Of a stretch of 64,000 nt of DNA, positions 1-8,721 are shown in pieces. Position 1 is the stretch's first letter; the number at the start of each line of letters is the position of its first letter. The position numbers were made by a program, and so were the translations under genes. The stretch is from positions 310,001 through 374,000 of the forward strand of contig NC_019729.1 of NCBI RefSeq assembly GCF_000317475.1, in the 5' to 3' direction. Origin of the DNA: Oscillatoria nigro-viridis PCC 7112. Lineage in GTDB: Bacteria; Cyanobacteriota; Cyanobacteriia; Cyanobacteriales; Microcoleaceae. The notes under the pieces are model-generated. The model ran no database searches. It saw only the letters and a program-made list of their open reading frames with translations, and was not told the DNA's origin.

Positions 1-981
1 TGAAGCGGCGGATGGTTCCCAAGTAATTTCGCGGATTTTGGGTGTTAGAGTTTTGCCAATTTCTGCTAGTTCGCGGATGTGATCGTAGCGGGTTCCGCAG
101 CAGCCGCCGATGACTTGCACGCCTAAGTCTTCGACAAAGCGCATCAAGGCCATTTTTAATTCTATTGGCGTGAGTTTGTAGTGCGCGTGGCCGCCGATGT
201 TTTCGGGTAAACCGGCGTTGGGAACGCAGGAAACGACGAAGGGCGAATGTTCGGAAAGGTATTTGACGTGTTCGGCCATGCGATCGGGCCCGGTGGCGCA
301 GTTGAGGCCTAAGATATCTATGGGATAGGGCTGCAAAATGGCTAGGGCGGCGCTGATGTCGGAACCGACTAACATTGTGCCGGTGGCTTCCATTGTGACT
401 GATACCATTAACGGAATTCGCGCGCCTTTTTTCTTAAATACTTCTTCAATAGCATTTAATGCTGCTTTTATTTGCAGCACATCTTGACAAGTTTCGACAA
501 TAAATAAGTCAACGCCGCCGTCATAAAGTCCTTCTGCTTGTTCGGCAAAAGCGGCGGTGAGTGTGTCGAAATCGATGTGTCCTAATGTGGGCAATTTGGT
601 GCCCGGCCCGATCGATCCTGCGACAAATCGAGGTTTTTCTGGCGTGGAAAATTCGGCGGCGATACCCTTGGCGAGTTCGGCGGCAGTTTTGTTGAGATAA
701 TATGCTTTGTCTGCCAAATCGTATTCGGCGAGTACGATGGAAGCGCCGCCGAAGGTGTCTGTTTCGATGACATCGGCCCCGGCTTCGAGGAATCCCCGGT
801 GCACGTTGGCGACGGCTTCGGGTTTGGTGTGGACGAGATATTCGTTGCAGCCTTCGTATTCTTTGCCGCCAAAGTCTTCAGCAGTGAGGTTTTGGACTTG
901 CAGGTTGGTTCCCATCGCGCCGTCGAAGACGATGACGGGGCGCGAGGGGTGGTGGAGTCGATCGAGGAATCTGCTATTCAT
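1..981 (-). CDS. metH: Methionine synthase MetH, N-terminal part (cut by window edge)
   Basis: Cobalamin-dependent methionine synthase transfers the methyl group of 5-methyltetrahydrofolate to homocysteine. Only the first 327 codons are inside the window; they cover the homocysteine-binding TIM barrel. Translating the minus strand from the ATG at 981 gives a typical start ([15 protein letters not shown], then [13 protein letters not shown]), followed by [13 protein letters not shown]-like and [10 protein letters not shown] segments. The zinc-ligand motifs are visible as LNCATGP and GGCCGT. The frame stays open to base 1, so the folate, B12 and reactivation domains should lie upstream of base 1. 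The other large ORFs in this stretch run antisense to it and were ignored. The family call is confident; full-length MetH rather than a stand-alone homocysteine methyltransferase is inferred from the N-terminal sequence. Confidence 0.93.
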   Translation of the reverse strand, partial: MNSRFLDRLHHPSRPVIVFDGAMGTNLQVQNLTAEDFGGKEYEGCNEYLVHTKPEAVANVHRGFLEAGADVIETDTFGGASIVLAEYDLADKAYYLNKTAAELAKGIAAEFSTPEKPRFVAGSIGPGTKLPTLGHIDFDTLTAAFAEQAEGLYDGGVDLFIVETCQDVLQIKAALNAIEEVFKKKGARIPLMVSVTMEATGTMLVGSDISAALAILQPYPIDILGLNCATGPDRMAEHVKYLSEHSPFVVSCVPNAGLPENIGGHAHYKLTPIELKMALMRFVEDLGVQVIGGCCGTRYDHIRELAEIGKTLTPKIREITWEPSAAS

Positions 982-1018
982 AAGCGGTCAAAAAAAACGC
1001 CGGTGCTATATATTTACA

Positions 1019-1045
1019 ATTTTATCTATTGTGCAATATTGTCAA
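1019..1045 (-). promoter_or_regulatory. Candidate sigma-70-like promoter of metH
   Basis: On the minus strand TTGACA (1045-1040) is followed after 15 bases by TAAAAT (1024-1019), about 40 bases upstream of the metH ATG. The spacer is shorter than the ideal 17, so this is only a candidate. Confidence 0.3.
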
Positions 1046-1283
1046 CAATTATGTGACTGTTGGCAAATGGCTAATGACTGAAGGATTTAATGCTGCTGAC
1101 AATAGTTCGTAGGCGCAAGCCGGGGCGTAGCCATCGTACCTGTAATTTTACCGATCGCCCTGGATAATGGTCAAAATTCTGTTGTGGGCGAGGCTGCGGG
1201 GGGAAAAACGGGCGAGTTGCGAGGGATTTTTTTGCTTAATTGCTGAGGATTTTCGGGGAAATGCGATCGGCGCAATTAAACGA

Positions 1284-1396
1284 GTTATATAGCAATCCTT
1301 GCAGGAGTCGTAAATTTTTTACCCCACCCCAACCCTTCCCGAAGCCGCGGGGAATCCGTAAGCAATTCACAAATTATGCGAGGATTGCTATATAAC
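1284..1396. repeat. 113-bp element with perfect 16-bp terminal inverted repeats
   Basis: The 16 bases at 1284-1299 (GTTATATAGCAATCCT) are exactly the reverse complement of 1381-1396. The interior has no ORF. It looks like a MITE-type element or a long-loop hairpin just downstream of the 1404-2159 gene, where it could also act as a transcript end. With the candidate metH promoter it is the main content of the 982-1403 gap. Confidence 0.6.
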
Positions 1397-1403
1397 TAAA
1401 GCA

Positions 1404-2159
1404 TTAAGATTTCTTTCTCATTCTTTTGCTGGAAGCTCTTTTAGGCAGTCGCTTAATTTCACTTTCGCCTCCTTGAACCTCTACTTTTTTTATATTTTCT
1501 TCTACTTCTATAATTTCTAAATCAACAATTTCAACATCGCCGCCGCTGATTTCTTCCTTTTCCTCAATCTCCTCCGAATTCTGTTGATTTGCGATTAACT
1601 GCCCCGCTAACCGAGAAGGGTGAACTGGCAATTGTGCAATTTCTTTACTAATTTCAACTTCTCCAATCCCCTGCTCAATTTCCGCCGCTAAATCTTCCTC
1701 AGCAGCAGGAAAGTTATCAATTTCTTGACTAATTTCAGTTTCTCTGATTTCCTTGTCCACTAGCTGCATTAATAACTGCTGCTTTTCCCTTGACAATTCA
1801 TCAACCTTAGTTCCAAGCATTCTAATCTGTTCGTTGAGAACCCGAATTTCTCGGTTTTGCTGCTGAATCATTTCTTCGGCATCAGCAAGAGTTCGATTTC
1901 TCTCTAATATAACCTCATTTTTAGTTTCTAATTCCAAAGCGCTCATAGCGGCTTTAATTACATTATAAAAATGCGGCTTAGATACATCAACTTTTTTAGC
2001 ATTATGGCGGCTTTTTCCCAAAAGTCCAATCTTTTCTCCTTGCTTAACAGCCAAGACAAAACCTTGATGATTTTTTATTTTTAATTCTTTGACAAAATCT
2101 ACTTGAACTAAACTGCAAATATATTTGTGACAGTCAAAATAAAATTCTGCTTTCATCAA
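1404..2159 (-). CDS. Hypothetical coiled-coil protein
   Basis: 251 residues; no family recognised. Residues 1-75 look globular (Lys-rich, with FYFDCHKYICSL near the start). About residues 80-140 are a strong heptad-like coiled coil (EMIQQQNREIRVLNEQIRML and the following stretch). The last 110 residues are very acidic (EEIEEKEE, DLEIIEVEEN) and end in a short basic tail (KRASSKRMRKKS). No signal peptide or membrane segment is seen, so it is probably cytoplasmic. Either of two consecutive ATG codons could start it; an AGGAAGGGG-like ribosome site lies about 10 bases upstream. The local sequence is more AT-rich than the flanking genes. A structural or scaffold role is possible but unsupported. 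Confidence 0.6.
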   Translation of the reverse strand: MMKAEFYFDCHKYICSLVQVDFVKELKIKNHQGFVLAVKQGEKIGLLGKSRHNAKKVDVSKPHFYNVIKAAMSALELETKNEVILERNRTLADAEEMIQQQNREIRVLNEQIRMLGTKVDELSREKQQLLMQLVDKEIRETEISQEIDNFPAAEEDLAAEIEQGIGEVEISKEIAQLPVHPSRLAGQLIANQQNSEEIEEKEEISGGDVEIVDLEIIEVEENIKKVEVQGGESEIKRLPKRASSKRMRKKS

Positions 2160-2439
2160 AAAGCACCCCTTCCTGCTACAGTCCCGCAGAATTATAGCAC
2201 GAACAACGTTAAAAATAGAACAAAATCTATAAAAATAGGGTGGCGCGGAGGGCTGTACCCTAATTTATAAATGTATGCGATGTCAAGAGTTGTTCAGGAC
2301 TTATGCTAAAAATCGTTTGACGCGCTACTTCTAGCAGTAATGGAGACATTGCGCCCCTACAAAATTAGGTTCTGCGGGCAGGAATTTAAATATTTGGGCT
2401 TAGTTAATTTCGCCAACTGCGACATATGCGATCGATTAA

Positions 2440-3066
2440 TTAATTGTTTTTTTTGCTGATATAAGCGATTTCCAATCCGTGACGATAATAAACTGTTTCT
2501 AAATCAACCCTTTCAGTTTTAACATCAGGTTCTAATTCAAACAAGCTTAGCTGAATTGGCTCATTATTTTTTTTGCCTTTGTTAAACTTGCTCAAAAGTC
2601 TTTCTTCTAAATGCTCGTGCGATTCTAAATTGCCATCTGACAGAATGTGATTAATTTCTAAATTAAATTCTCTGAGTTTGTGGCAAACTAAAATAGTCCG
2701 GTGACAAGTAATCGGGTCTTTTTCCGCACACATTAAACTGATTTTATAATTGGCTGCACCTTTTAGCAAGCGCTGAATTCCTTGGGAAAATAGAGGAGTT
2801 GCTGCTATGCGATCGTATAAAGCTTTACCGCTAGTATCGTAACAGCTTAAATCCTCCGGCCTCGCGCCCAACTCTTTGCCTAAAAAAATATATTTAATGC
2901 CGACCCTTGACAGTGAAGCATTAATTTCTGATTTATTAAAATGAGGTAAATAGCGGCTAAAAGGATGCGATCGCACGTCCGCAACCGCCGTGATTCCGTG
3001 TTGTTGCAGCAGCAAAACAAACGCTTCAATACTCAGATTGGAGTGTCCGATCGTAAATAATTCCAT
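2440..3066 (-). CDS. DUF488 family protein
   Basis: 208 residues matching the DUF488 fold: an N-terminal FTIGHSN motif, then VADVRSHPFSRYLPHF, and the conserved CAEKDPITCHR motif around residues 130-140 containing the two cysteines typical of the family. The family is widespread, presumed cytoplasmic and functionally uncharacterised; it has been discussed as possibly nucleic-acid related, but nothing here shows a substrate. The last 60 residues are Lys/Asn-rich and less conserved. It lies between a coiled-coil protein and the DUF3082 gene on the same strand. A 36-bp palindrome separates it from DUF3082, so co-transcription is uncertain. Confidence 0.8.
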   Translation of the reverse strand: MELFTIGHSNLSIEAFVLLLQQHGITAVADVRSHPFSRYLPHFNKSEINASLSRVGIKYIFLGKELGARPEDLSCYDTSGKALYDRIAATPLFSQGIQRLLKGAANYKISLMCAEKDPITCHRTILVCHKLREFNLEINHILSDGNLESHEHLEERLLSKFNKGKKNNEPIQLSLFELEPDVKTERVDLETVYYRHGLEIAYISKKNN

Positions 3067-3117
3067 TCCTTCGATCTTGCTATTCAGTGTTTGCCTTGTA
3101 GGCGAGAGTTTGTGTAG

Positions 3118-3153
3118 CCCGCAGGTTGAAATCTATAGATTTCAACCTGCGGG
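3118..3153. terminator. Perfect 36-bp palindrome followed by T7
   Basis: Bases 3118-3135 and 3136-3153 are exact reverse complements (arm CCCGCAGGTTGAAATCTA), and a run of seven T follows on the plus strand. It has the form of an intrinsic terminator for plus-strand transcription. Its right half is also the last codons and stop of the DUF3082 gene, so the hairpin is partly coding. Confidence 0.6.
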
Positions 3154-3489
3154 TTTTTTTACCAAATTTTGAATCAAAATTTGCACGGCTAGCAGCATCA
3201 AACCCACCGCCGCCAAAGCAAAAATACCAGTCCCCAAAGCAGCAATTCCTACTACCAAAGTTCGCACGGCTACCGAAATTTTAATCGCAGTAATATTGTC
3301 CGAATGAACTGGCTTACTTGCAAAACTTTGAGCGATCGACATAGTTAGCGCGTACAAAGGTACCGCAAAGCTGGCCGCCATCAGCGAACCAGTCAGACAC
3401 CGCAATACCGTCGGCGACTTTGGCGGCAAAGCATCCTCAGCAGAAGTTGGAGGTTGAGAACTAGAATTAGGATTAGTTAAATCAGCCAT
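3142..3489 (-). CDS. DUF3082 family membrane protein
   Basis: 115 residues. A Pro/Ser-rich N-terminal 30 residues precede two hydrophobic segments, about residues 30-52 (SLMAASFAVPLYALTMSIA) and 72-105 (VVGIAALGTGIFALAAVGLM), typical of the small two-helix DUF3082 proteins of cyanobacteria and plastids. The function is unknown and a thylakoid or plasma-membrane location is likely. In many cyanobacteria a DUF3082 gene follows ispE, and here it sits 183 bases downstream of ispE on the same strand. The final residues KKPAG and the TGA stop are encoded by half of a perfect palindrome, so the C-terminus may have been replaced by an inserted palindromic element. Confidence 0.75.
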   Translation of the reverse strand: MADLTNPNSSSQPPTSAEDALPPKSPTVLRCLTGSLMAASFAVPLYALTMSIAQSFASKPVHSDNITAIKISVAVRTLVVGIAALGTGIFALAAVGLMLLAVQILIQNLVKKPAG

Positions 3490-3493
3490 TGCG

Positions 3494-3521
3494 ATTTTAG
3501 ATTTTAGATTTTAGATTTTAG
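3494..3521. repeat. Short tandem repeat, 7-bp unit x4
   Basis: Four exact copies of ATTTTAG plus a partial fifth lie just upstream of the DUF3082 start codon, within its 5' region. Confidence 0.8.
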
Positions 3522-3672
3522 ATTTATGGTTGATTCACCAAAACTAAAATCCGTGTTGCATGACATATTATCAGTTCTTCGATCTCAATAGGGTCTGCGA
3601 AAAGTTAGATTAATCTTGACCCTCGCCTGTTAGACACGTTTAACGGGCGATGGCGATCGCACTCTGTTCGAG

Positions 3673-4650
3673 TTACACCCTCGAAATCGGCGGTTTCGTC
3701 TCGTTTCCCTCCGAAAAAATCTGAATCCCAGTATTGCTAAACTCTGCTACCCAAAAATCCAAATCAGGAGAAGCGATCGCACTTTTAACCCGTTCCATAA
3801 CTTGCTGAGCCTGCTGTGAAGACTCCGCCAGCGCAAACACCGTCGGCCCGGAACCGGACATCATCGTTCCCAAAGCCCCCGCCGACTCAAAAGCCTCCCG
3901 CAACTGCAACACCTGCGGGTACACGGGCAAAGCAACTTTTTCTAAATCGTTGTGCAGCAATTGACCAATTTTCGATCGATCTTTTTGGGCGATCGCCCCC
4001 ACCATCGGGCCCGAATGCAGCCGTTGCCGGCGGCACTCCAAATCTTCCGCTGCACAATAGGAACTACTGAACTGCTGGCGATAAGTTTGATACGCCCATG
4101 CCGTAGAAATACTGAGATTGCGGTACTTCGCCAACACCACAGAAAAGCCCCCCAAATCCGGCAATGGCGACAGTTTATCCCCGCGACCGGTTGCCAAAGC
4201 CGTACCTCCAGCAATGCAAAAAGGCACATCCGAACCCAAAGTTCCCCCCAACTCTTGCAACTCCGACTGAGTAAGTCCCAATTGCCACAGCAAATCCATC
4301 CCGACTAAAACCGCAGCCGCATTTGCAGAACCGCCGGCAAGCCCCGCCGCCACTGGAATCTGCTTGTGAATGGCAATTTCGACTCCGCCGTATTTCGCCA
4401 AAGCATCGGGGAATTGCTTCGCCAACAAATCCGCCGCCCGGTAGGCCAGGTTATTCTTATCAGGAGGGACTTGCGGGTGATCGCAGCGCACGCGAATCGT
4501 GTCCGTACCGATCGCGCGCAAGTTAATTCGATCGGCTAAATCTATGCTTTGAAGCACCATCGCCAATTCGTGATATCCGTCGGGGCGATCGCCTATGATT
4601 TCCAAATACAGATTGATTTTTGCTGAAGCTAACAGAGAATATGAACGCAT
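3673..4650 (-). CDS. ispE: 4-diphosphocytidyl-2-C-methyl-D-erythritol kinase IspE
   Basis: IspE phosphorylates CDP-methylerythritol with ATP in the cytoplasmic MEP pathway that supplies isoprenoids (carotenoids, phytol, quinones). The 325-residue protein has the GHMP-kinase signatures in order: SAKINLYLEIIGDRPDGYHEL near the N-terminus (motif 1 with the substrate Lys), PVAAGLAGGSANAAA around residues 95-110 (the glycine-rich ATP loop) and MMSGSGPTVFALAES around residue 265 (motif 3). The length is normal, with a short Lys/Pro-rich extension at the end. It is usually adjacent to ksgA in cyanobacteria; here a histidine-kinase gene on the other strand separates them. DUF3082 follows on the same strand. 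Confidence 0.95.
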   Translation of the reverse strand: MRSYSLLASAKINLYLEIIGDRPDGYHELAMVLQSIDLADRINLRAIGTDTIRVRCDHPQVPPDKNNLAYRAADLLAKQFPDALAKYGGVEIAIHKQIPVAAGLAGGSANAAAVLVGMDLLWQLGLTQSELQELGGTLGSDVPFCIAGGTALATGRGDKLSPLPDLGGFSVVLAKYRNLSISTAWAYQTYRQQFSSSYCAAEDLECRRQRLHSGPMVGAIAQKDRSKIGQLLHNDLEKVALPVYPQVLQLREAFESAGALGTMMSGSGPTVFALAESSQQAQQVMERVKSAIASPDLDFWVAEFSNTGIQIFSEGNETKPPISRV

Positions 4651-4740
4651 AGGTGATTAAGCCGCAGGTGAAAGAAACCCCTGGTTGCAATTAATTGACA
4701 CCAGTCCGAGTCCATTTTCTCACAACTCAAAGGAAATATT

Positions 4741-6267
4741 ATGCAGGAAATGTGGAAAAGTTTTTTTACTTCCGGGCCATTTATTCCTCACGGCCACTGC
4801 TATCTCTGGCATACCCCATTAGTCTGGCTTCACGTTGCCTCAGATTCTATCATTGCACTCGCGTATTTTTCGATCCCAATTACATTGGTTTATTTTATTT
4901 CCAAACGCGAAGATTTGCCATTTAATTGGATCTTTGGTCTGTTTGGAGCCTTTATCGTCGCCTGTGGCATCACTCACATATTTGAGCTCTGGACACTTTG
5001 GCATCCTACCTATTGGCTTTCAGGAATAATGAAAGCAATTACTGCCCTTATTTCCTTTGCTACAGCCATACTTTTGGTAGACTTAATGCCTCAAGCCCTA
5101 GCACTTCCCAGTCCCGCCCAGTTAGAATCCGCCAACAGACTCCTAGAAGCTGAAATTGTCGAGCGCCAATTAGCCGAAGCTGCACTAAAAAAAGCCAAAG
5201 AAGAATTAGAAATTCGAGTTGAGGAACGCACCGCAGAGTTAAAGTCTCAAACTCAACACTTAGAATTGGCAAACCGACTCCTAGCATCGGAAATTGTCGA
5301 GCGCCAATTAGCCGAAGCTGCACTAAAAAAAGCTAAAGAAGAATTAGAAATTCGAGTTGAGGAACGCACCGCAGAGTTAAAGTTTCAAACTCAACAGCTC
5401 GAACAAGCCTTGTCTGAATTGAAGCAGGCTCAATCAAAGCTAATTCACAGCGAAAAAATGTCATCTTTGGGGCAATTGGTCGCTGGGGTTGCTCATGAAA
5501 TCAACAATCCGATTAACTTTATTTACGCGAATGTTACTCACGCTCGCGAGTATGCCGATAGTTTGCTAGAATTGCTGAATATCTATCAAGAGCAGTATCC
5601 GAATCCCCTACCCACACTTAAAGAAAAACTCCAGTCTGTAGATTTAGATTTTATTATCTACGATCTACCAAAAATATTAATTTCTATGAAAAACGGGGCC
5701 GAGCGCATTCTCGGTATTGTCAAGTCGCTGCGAGTTTTTTCGCGCCATGACGAAGCAGAAATGAAATTAGCCGACGTTCACGAAGGAATTGACAGCACAC
5801 TGATGATTTTGCAAAGCAGATTGAATGCTAAGCCCGGTTTGGCGAATATTCAAGTTATCAAAGAATATGGCAATTTACCCCGAATAGAGTGCTACCCCGG
5901 ACAGCTAAATCAAGTGTTTATGAATATCCTGGCTAATGCTATTGATGCTTTAGAAGAGGACAGCCACAGCGAGGCAATTGCAGCCAATGAAGCTAATCCT
6001 CCCCTCATCAAAGTTTCTACCAAACTTTCAGACAGTGAAGTGGTAGAAATCCGAATTAGCAACAACGGGCCAGAAATAACCGAAGCGGTGAGGGATCAGT
6101 TATTTAATCCATTTTTTACCACTAAACCAGTAGGTAAAGGCACGGGATTGGGTTTATCGATTGGCTATCAAATTATCACAGTAAGACATAAAGGCGAATT
6201 GCAGTGTATTTCTGCACCGGGTCAAGGTGCAGAATTTATTATTAAAATTCCGATTAGCCTGCAATAA
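4741..6267 (+). CDS. Ethylene-receptor-like sensor histidine kinase
   Basis: 508 residues. Residues 1-118 match the three-helix ethylene-binding domain of plant ETR1 and cyanobacterial SynEtr1: FIPHGHCYLW, D35 in helix 1, and the copper-ligand pair C75 and H79 in VACGITHIFELW. No GAF domain follows. Instead residues about 130-225 are a coiled coil containing two nearly identical 46-residue units. The kinase core follows, with the phosphoacceptor H252 (GVAHEINNPINF), an N box near residue 390 (NQVFMNILANAIDA) and a glycine-rich lid (GKGTGLGLSIGYQ). The G1 box reads NNGPE where DNGPG is usual, losing the adenine-contacting Asp. The gene is divergent from ispE and lies between ispE and ksgA. No response regulator is adjacent. 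The domain assignment is firm; ethylene as the actual ligand is inferred. Confidence 0.9.
   Translation: MQEMWKSFFTSGPFIPHGHCYLWHTPLVWLHVASDSIIALAYFSIPITLVYFISKREDLPFNWIFGLFGAFIVACGITHIFELWTLWHPTYWLSGIMKAITALISFATAILLVDLMPQALALPSPAQLESANRLLEAEIVERQLAEAALKKAKEELEIRVEERTAELKSQTQHLELANRLLASEIVERQLAEAALKKAKEELEIRVEERTAELKFQTQQLEQALSELKQAQSKLIHSEKMSSLGQLVAGVAHEINNPINFIYANVTHAREYADSLLELLNIYQEQYPNPLPTLKEKLQSVDLDFIIYDLPKILISMKNGAERILGIVKSLRVFSRHDEAEMKLADVHEGIDSTLMILQSRLNAKPGLANIQVIKEYGNLPRIECYPGQLNQVFMNILANAIDALEEDSHSEAIAANEANPPLIKVSTKLSDSEVVEIRISNNGPEITEAVRDQLFNPFFTTKPVGKGTGLGLSIGYQIITVRHKGELQCISAPGQGAEFIIKIPISLQ
5131..5406 (+). repeat. 138-bp tandem duplication inside the kinase coiled coil
   Basis: Units 5131-5268 and 5269-5406 are aligned without gaps and are nearly identical at DNA level, including silent positions. 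Each encodes 46 residues with the core EIVERQLAEAALKKAKEELE. The near identity suggests a recent in-frame duplication that lengthens the signalling helix. Confidence 0.9.
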
Positions 6268-6386
6268 ACCTTTAAAAATCCACAACAAACCTCATTTAAA
6301 AAATTTGTAGTCAGGCGGAAGAGTCCTTATTTATAAAAAAAAAACAGCAGATCCAGATTCCAGACTTCTTTAAAAATTCCAGTATC

Positions 6387-6472
6387 TATAGCGGTTCTCA
6401 AGCGTGGTGAGGTATGCCCGATGCCCTGCGCGGACCGATGCCCTGTGCCTTATGTTACTGAGAAAGGTTATA
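6387..6472. repeat. Dispersed palindromic repeat, family A copy 1
   Basis: It starts TATAGCGGTTCTCA, continues with GCGTGGTGAGGTATGCCC, and ends with TTACTGAGAAAGGTTATA. The ends are imperfect inverted repeats. The same element recurs at 23878-23977 and as two head-to-tail copies at 35545-35778. No coding potential; MITE-like. Confidence 0.7.
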
Positions 6473-6496
6473 ACAGAATCCTGAACTTCAAACATC

Positions 6497-7309
6497 CTAC
6501 ATAAGATTATTGCTCAACTTGACCCATTGCTCCACGCTTAAATCTTCAGCGCGAGATTGAGGATTTATCTGTAACTCTTCTAGCAATTGAACGAGTTTAT
6601 CTAAATCCACAGCCCCTTTCAAATTGTTTCGCAGCATCTTGCGCTTGCTACCAAATCCCAACTTAACTAAATTCTCCAAATAGCGCGGATTAACCGCCGC
6701 AGTTTCTATCTGTCTGGGAAGCAGCCGCACCACGGCAGAATCGACTTTTGGCGGCGGAAAAAAGTCTTTAGACGGCACATCGCAAATTAACTCGCATTCT
6801 GCTAAATACTGCACCCGCACCGACAAAGCCCCAAAAGCTGTCGAACCCGGTTTAGCGTAAAGCCTTTGGGCTACTTCTTTCTGCACTAACAGCACGATCG
6901 CATCGAAGGGTTTAGCAGCAGGAACAGATATCGTTCCCAGCAGTTTTTGCAGGATCGGGCCGGTGATATTATAAGGAATATTGGCAACAACTTTATTGGG
7001 ATTTTGGAATTTGGGAAATGCTGTTAGTTCAGCATCTAAGTCCATTTCCAGGAAGTCGCCTTGCAGCAGTAAAAAATTGTCGGTTTTGCCGAGTTGTTTG
7101 GCTAGCTTGAGACACAAATCTCGATCGATCTCCACAGCAACAACAGACTCAGCCGCAGGGAGCAAACGCCGAGTCAAAATCCCCGTACCCGGCCCAATTT
7201 CCAGGACGCGATCGCCATCCAAAGAAGCCGCTTTCACAATCTTATCTAAGGCTTTCTCGCTTTTGAGCCAATGTTGAGCAAACTGTTTCCGGGGTCTGGT
7301 CGATCGCAT
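6497..7309 (-). CDS. ksgA: 16S rRNA dimethyladenosine transferase KsgA/RsmA
   Basis: This SAM-dependent enzyme dimethylates two adjacent adenines in the 3'-terminal helix of 16S rRNA during 30S assembly. The 270-residue protein shows the Rossmann SAM motif VLEIGPGTGILT near residues 37-48, an acidic ribose-binding residue in VAVEIDRDL, the substrate motif VANIPYNITGP near residues 110-120, and FFPPPKVDSAVVRL around residue 185, all typical of KsgA. The length is normal. It starts at ATG 7309 and is on the same strand as ispE; together they would form the usual ksgA-ispE cluster were it not for the kinase gene between them. Confidence 0.96.
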   Translation of the reverse strand: MRSTRPRKQFAQHWLKSEKALDKIVKAASLDGDRVLEIGPGTGILTRRLLPAAESVVAVEIDRDLCLKLAKQLGKTDNFLLLQGDFLEMDLDAELTAFPKFQNPNKVVANIPYNITGPILQKLLGTISVPAAKPFDAIVLLVQKEVAQRLYAKPGSTAFGALSVRVQYLAECELICDVPSKDFFPPPKVDSAVVRLLPRQIETAAVNPRYLENLVKLGFGSKRKMLRNNLKGAVDLDKLVQLLEELQINPQSRAEDLSVEQWVKLSNNLM

Positions 7310-7587
7310 TTTTTGAATTTTTGGAGAAATCTTAGCCTGTCATTCTATCACAGCTCAATATCTTTTCCCAACCTACGGTGATGTTTATTTTTGTTAACAG
7401 GGGTTGAATTCACCAAAAAACTTGGGCACTATAATAAGGACAAACGATAAAAAATAAATTTATTTCTTCCCAATTACCAACAGCACAACACGTAAGTCAC
7501 GGAGACACGGATAGCTGTTTTTCCAAATAACCAATAACCCATAACCAATAACAAATAACCAAGAACCAATTACCAATTCCCCCAAAA

Positions 7588-8667
7588 ATGAAATTCCAAC
7601 GAGTATTTGGTACATTACCCAAAATCACAGCCAGCGCCCCCGGCCGAGTAAACCTGCTGGGCGAACACACAGACTACAACGATGGATTTGTACTTCCAAC
7701 TGCGATTCCCCAGCGCACCACAGTACAAATTGGCTTCAGCAGCGACAATCGACACCATTTTTATTCAGCGGAATATGACGAACTCATAAATTATTCAGAC
7801 GAAGATACCATACCGCAAAAATTCGTCACTTATATCTGTGGCTGCCTGAGACTTTTAGAAAAAGAAGGATACAAAATACCGCCAATAAATCTCTACATTA
7901 CCTCCAATGTGCCGATCGGAGCCGGTTTGTCCAGCAGCGCCGCTTTAGAAATAGCCACCCTCAGAGGAGTGCGCGCGCTGCTGAACCTCCCCCTAGACGA
8001 CGTGCGCCTAGCTCAAATCGGCCAGCAAGCCGAAATTCGGTATGCCGGCTTGAACTGTGGCATCATGGATCAAATGGCGTCGAGTTTAGCAGACACCAAC
8101 ACCATGCTATTGATCGACACCCGCAGCCTCGAATGCCGCCCGATACCTTTTCCCGCAGACACAGAAATTTTAGTAATTGACAGCGGCGAAAGCCACCAAC
8201 TAGCAGCAGGAAGCGGCTACAACAAGCGGCGCGCCGAGTGCGAGGAATCGGCGCGGATATTGGGAGTTAAAGCTCTCAGGGATATCGCCGATCCCCAAGC
8301 TGTCGAAGTATTGCCGGAACCCCTCAGAAAGCGAGCGCGGCACGTCGTTACCGAAAACAACCGCGTACTCGAAGCGGTAAAATCTTTGTCAGCAAAACGT
8401 TTTGGCGAGTTAATGAATGCTTCCCACGCCAGTCAGCGCGACGACTACGAAGTTTCGGTGCCGGCAGTAGACACGCTGGCGGCAATCTTGCAGTCAATCC
8501 CCGGAGTCTTCGGCGCAAGGCTGACGGGCGGAGGTTTTGGCGGTGCTTGCGTAGCCTTGGTGGAGAGTGGGAAAGCCGGTGCGATCGCATCCGAGGCGAT
8601 CGATCGCTACCAGCGCGCGGGTTATAGCGGCCGCGTTTTGGTTCCCGAAATTAAAGTTAATTCTTAA
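7588..8667 (+). CDS. galK: Galactokinase GalK
   Basis: GalK phosphorylates alpha-D-galactose at C1 in the Leloir pathway. The 359-residue protein carries all the GHMP galactokinase signatures: GRVNLLGEHTDYN at about residue 19 (galactokinase signature), PIGAGLSSSAALE around residue 113 (ATP loop), NCGIMDQMAS with the catalytic Asp around residue 162, and TGGGFGGACVALV near the C-terminus. No galT, galE or transporter lies beside it, so it appears as a stand-alone gene. The upstream 60 bases are made of CCAATAAC-type short repeats, which leaves little room for a conventional ribosome site. The ATG was chosen because it gives the standard family N-terminus. Confidence 0.95.
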   Translation: MKFQRVFGTLPKITASAPGRVNLLGEHTDYNDGFVLPTAIPQRTTVQIGFSSDNRHHFYSAEYDELINYSDEDTIPQKFVTYICGCLRLLEKEGYKIPPINLYITSNVPIGAGLSSSAALEIATLRGVRALLNLPLDDVRLAQIGQQAEIRYAGLNCGIMDQMASSLADTNTMLLIDTRSLECRPIPFPADTEILVIDSGESHQLAAGSGYNKRRAECEESARILGVKALRDIADPQAVEVLPEPLRKRARHVVTENNRVLEAVKSLSAKRFGELMNASHASQRDDYEVSVPAVDTLAAILQSIPGVFGARLTGGGFGGACVALVESGKAGAIASEAIDRYQRAGYSGRVLVPEIKVNS

Positions 8668-8721
8668 CGCCAGAACTATCTGCTTCACAGAACTTAGCCA
8701 AACTTATTCAAGTCGAACTAT

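Noticed and set aside
982-1280. Cobalamin or SAM riboswitch upstream of metH
   Set aside because: I looked for the B12-box GCCACTG-type core and riboswitch-like stems on the minus strand and found none; only a weak promoter was seen.
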